DNA of 43,164 nucleotides from NCBI RefSeq assembly GCF_000006405.1, contig NW_003211409.1, positions 1-43,164 of the forward strand. The letters run 5' to 3'. A program made the position numbers and the translations under genes. The first letter of the stretch is position 1; every line of letters begins with the position of its first letter. Origin of the DNA: Perkinsus marinus ATCC 50983. Its lineage: Eukaryota > Perkinsozoa > Perkinsida > Perkinsidae. Below the pieces are notes generated by a model. The model searched no databases. It saw nothing but the letters and a program-made list of their open reading frames with translations, and was not told the origin of the DNA. Of this stretch, positions 40,861 to 43,164 are shown piece by piece.

Positions 40861-42635
40861 ATGAGCATCTGCTGCCTCAACTTGGCTGAAGACGTGGCTC
40901 TTGCCGAAGGTTTCCGTACCATAACCTTGAGGTCTATCCCCGATATGGGTTGTGGTTCGGCGAAAGAGATGCGACAGAATCGTCGCACGAAACTGGTGGC
41001 ACGCCTCCTCTATTGTAAGAGGCCTGATTCGACTGGGAGGTTCAGATATACCAAGCCTGGTGAGAAAAGAGGCTCCCCAAGGCTTCCCATTGATATCTCG
41101 TATGATCGGTGGTGCCTCTTTTCCGAAGTGAGCACCGGCACCCCTTTCATAATATTGACTCGTGACACAACGTCTACTAATAACCTTCTCCACTATGCCG
41201 ATTGCATTTCAGTAGGCGATTCTTTCTGCTTACTGCAGTGCAGTGGCCACGGCCAGATGGAAAACGGTACTCGAGTTCTTGAAACGCGCAGCCCATTGAT
41301 ACCAATCAAGGTGGTGGAGTCCCCTGAAATCCTACCCCAGTCGAATCTCACCGCGACATGTTTCCAAACGTTCCACTTGCCAAAATGCACTGTCGAAATC
41401 ATCGACTTCGGCATAGTCAAAGATGCCTGTCCCGGTTTGCTGTGCGATGCCCAGTCATCGAAGATGTGTGGTTGCAAAGTCGTTCTCTCCAAGAATGCTT
41501 GGGTGGTTAAAGCGAAGGTATGCATCGAGCAGCTGGGAGCCGATGAAGAGGTCGAAGTTACTGGAATGAACTTCTCCAAGGTTTTCGTAGATCCTGTTGC
41601 ACTTGACGTGAGTTGACGCTCAAATTTCGTTCGGCATAGCCAACTAAGTTAATTCAGTCCAAACCTGAGCTGGCGCGTCCTGTTCAAATATGGGATGTGG
41701 CTGACCGCATTTGCGACTATGTGAACGCTACTGCTGGCGGGTGGATGGCTATCGGTTGGTACAAGGCCGGGGCTACCACCGCTGCCAATGGGGAGGTGGC
41801 AGTCATATCTCGGCCTAAATTTCATGTCGTACGCCTCCAACCCGCTTCTCTTTCACCAGAGAATGAGGCTTGGATTAACAACAACAGGTAAATTGTAGGA
41901 CGTTGCTTAGAATAGCAAATCAGTATCGATCGCCTCTCCATCTTTTCAGATACACTATTGCCCAAGGCGGACGAGTTGTTCTCGGGAGACGCGAGTTACC
42001 TGGCCCATACGTTCGAGATGAGCGCATTGTGAGTCAAGAGCTTCAGGTTGCTTAAGAACATTCAGATATTCCCCTTTCGTGCAGATGAATAATCGCCTAG
42101 CACAGGCAGCTCCGAATCATGCAGGGCAGAATGCACAATCTCCGGGGCGGAATGGACCACCGTTGGGACAGAATACCACACAGCAACAGGTATGCTTAAC
42201 GGTTTACTTTTGACTTGAAAGGATGCTCGATTTCTTTCAACTTAGTCTCGTTGGAGGAGTCGTTTTGGGATGTTGACTTGTGGTGTGACTAATGATTGTT
42301 GAACTGATGACCTGTGGTTGTAAAATTAACCGACTTGAATTGCTGCTGTTCAGGTCATTCAGATAGGAGCTCGAAATACACAGCAACGCGCAACGGGTAA
42401 GACCTCCTTTGAGAGTTTCTTTGCGTGTCTATATTCACTGTTTAAGGTCACGGTGATGGTGCGAATCATGTGCCGTTCGCTGGCTCGGTAGGAAACTTCA
42501 AAACCTTCATCGGCTTGACATTTATCACAGGTTTTCGCTACGGGAGGTGCTCCAAGAGTCGAAAGAGCTCGCCAGAGAGACAGTGAGGATGGAGACAGGG
42601 CTGGTAGAGAGGTTGAGGACGAACTTGAAGATTGA
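40861..42635 (+). CDS. Unrecognised 449-aa protein, seven exons, Cys-rich N-terminal half
   Basis: Exons: 40861-41607, 41658-41887, 41950-42028, 42085-42189, 42354-42396, 42447-42487, 42531-42635 (TGA). All joins keep phase; introns are 43-62 nt except one of 164 nt. The start is the first in-frame ATG (MSICCLNLAEDVALAEG); the open frame extends to 40774 without another ATG, so a missed upstream exon is possible. The N-terminal half holds many cysteines (LLYCKRPD, CLLQCSGHG, CPGLLCDAQSSKMCGC). The middle reads VQIWDVADRICDYVNATAGG and YTIAQGGRVVLGRRELPGPY, with a beta-rich look that could be an OB-like fold (guess). The tail is Asn/Gln/Gly-rich, then charged and acidic (REVEDELED). Function unknown. 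The long first exon differs from the short-exon style of most neighbours. Confidence 0.65.
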
Positions 42636-43164
42636 GTACCGGTTGAAACAACACTATGACCGGTCAGTTCTACATACTTCTATTCATTCAGGAATGGGTC
42701 ATCTTCATAGTTCCTGTTCGTCTTGCAGAAATTCCGGCGTTTTCTCCATCGCGATCAAGGTGGTGACCATATCGTCACTTTATTGTCACTAATCTGTTGC
42801 TTTTCAGGTTTGCTCGCTTTCGTTGAATTTTTCCAGTCATCGTTGACACCGTTCTTAGAGGACCGTGCTGTATAAGCGGGTACCGTTGTTGCTATCTAAA
42901 CTCCCATTAGAGTGTATTTCGTATTTGAACTTCATGCTTCCAATGGTGGAATTTAACATGATGTTTCTATAACAAGCCCATCGCGCTAGCGTTTGCGTTG
43001 ATCTAATGGGAGATGCTCATAGTCTTCCTTTCATATTTTATATAGATCAGGCGTCAGTATAATGTCGCTTATACAGTTTTATACAGATTACAGTATAAGT
43101 ATTACTAATATTGATTAGTAGTATAAGTACTTTTTGTTGTACTTGAAGTATTAGTAGAACTCTT
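42636..43164. other. AT-rich terminal stretch
   Basis: No gene supported. The last about 120 bases are strongly AT-rich with imperfect inverted TATTACTAAT / ATTAGTAGTA repeats around 43090-43130, perhaps 3' flank or scaffold-end sequence. Confidence 0.5.

Noticed and set aside
40768-41579. Two long minus-strand frames (141 and 128 aa) opposite the orphan gene
   Set aside because: The plus-strand frame continues into six further phase-consistent exons, whereas the minus frames have no splice partners or motifs.
1-43164. Spliced-leader RNA, 5S rRNA or snRNA genes
   Set aside because: No sequence resembling the dinoflagellate-type spliced leader, 5S or U6 was seen on reading both strands.

Overview
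This is a nuclear genomic window from a protist. Genes are densely packed on both strands, and most are split by very short GT-AG introns, typically 40-65 nt, whose donors and acceptors preserve reading phase. Protein content and gene style point to an alveolate, most probably Perkinsus or a close relative. The clearest pointer is a voltage-sensor/nucleotide-cyclase fusion of the ciliate-dinoflagellate type. The species call is inference. A run of 100 Ns (11862-11961) marks an assembly gap. Many open frames in the six-frame view begin at GTG or TTG or run through introns, so genes were rebuilt by joining exons in phase.

Left part (1-8.5 kb): a minus-strand voltage-sensor-linked cyclase runs off the left edge. 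It has lost both metal-binding aspartates of its cyclase domain. Upstream of its exons lie three consecutive triloop hairpins. Then come two intronless, minus-strand aspartate aminotransferase genes in tandem; they share about 1 kb of identical sequence but differ at their 5' ends. Middle left (8.5-12 kb): a GC-rich palindromic stretch, three tandem copies of a 574-bp unit plus a fourth fragment, then the gap. 12-16.5 kb: a J-domain protein with Cys/His-rich segments, followed by several weakly recognised minus-strand exons.

Centre (16.4-32 kb): a PH-RING protein; a 485-aa adaptor-like disordered protein in eight exons; two unnamed loci; a complete ten-exon CDP-alcohol phosphotransferase; an unnamed membrane protein; a 166-aa His-run protein in six exons; an intronless, Thr-rich, Cys-rich surface protein with signal peptide and GPI-like tail; a complete ten-exon GDP-mannose pyrophosphorylase; and an unnamed minus-strand gene.

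Right part (32-43 kb): an RS-rich protein with three RRMs; a gene in which CCCH zinc fingers join, through phase-consistent introns, to a pseudokinase domain (HRD changed to HTR, DFG to DHM); a cluster of hairpins; and a seven-exon, 449-aa protein of no recognised family. The final 0.5 kb is AT-rich.

Functional links are modest. GDP-mannose pyrophosphorylase, the ethanolamine/choline phosphotransferase and the GPI-like surface protein all fit membrane and glycoconjugate synthesis, but there is no evidence that they form a regulated unit. I see no rRNA, tRNA, CRISPR array or recognisable transposon.
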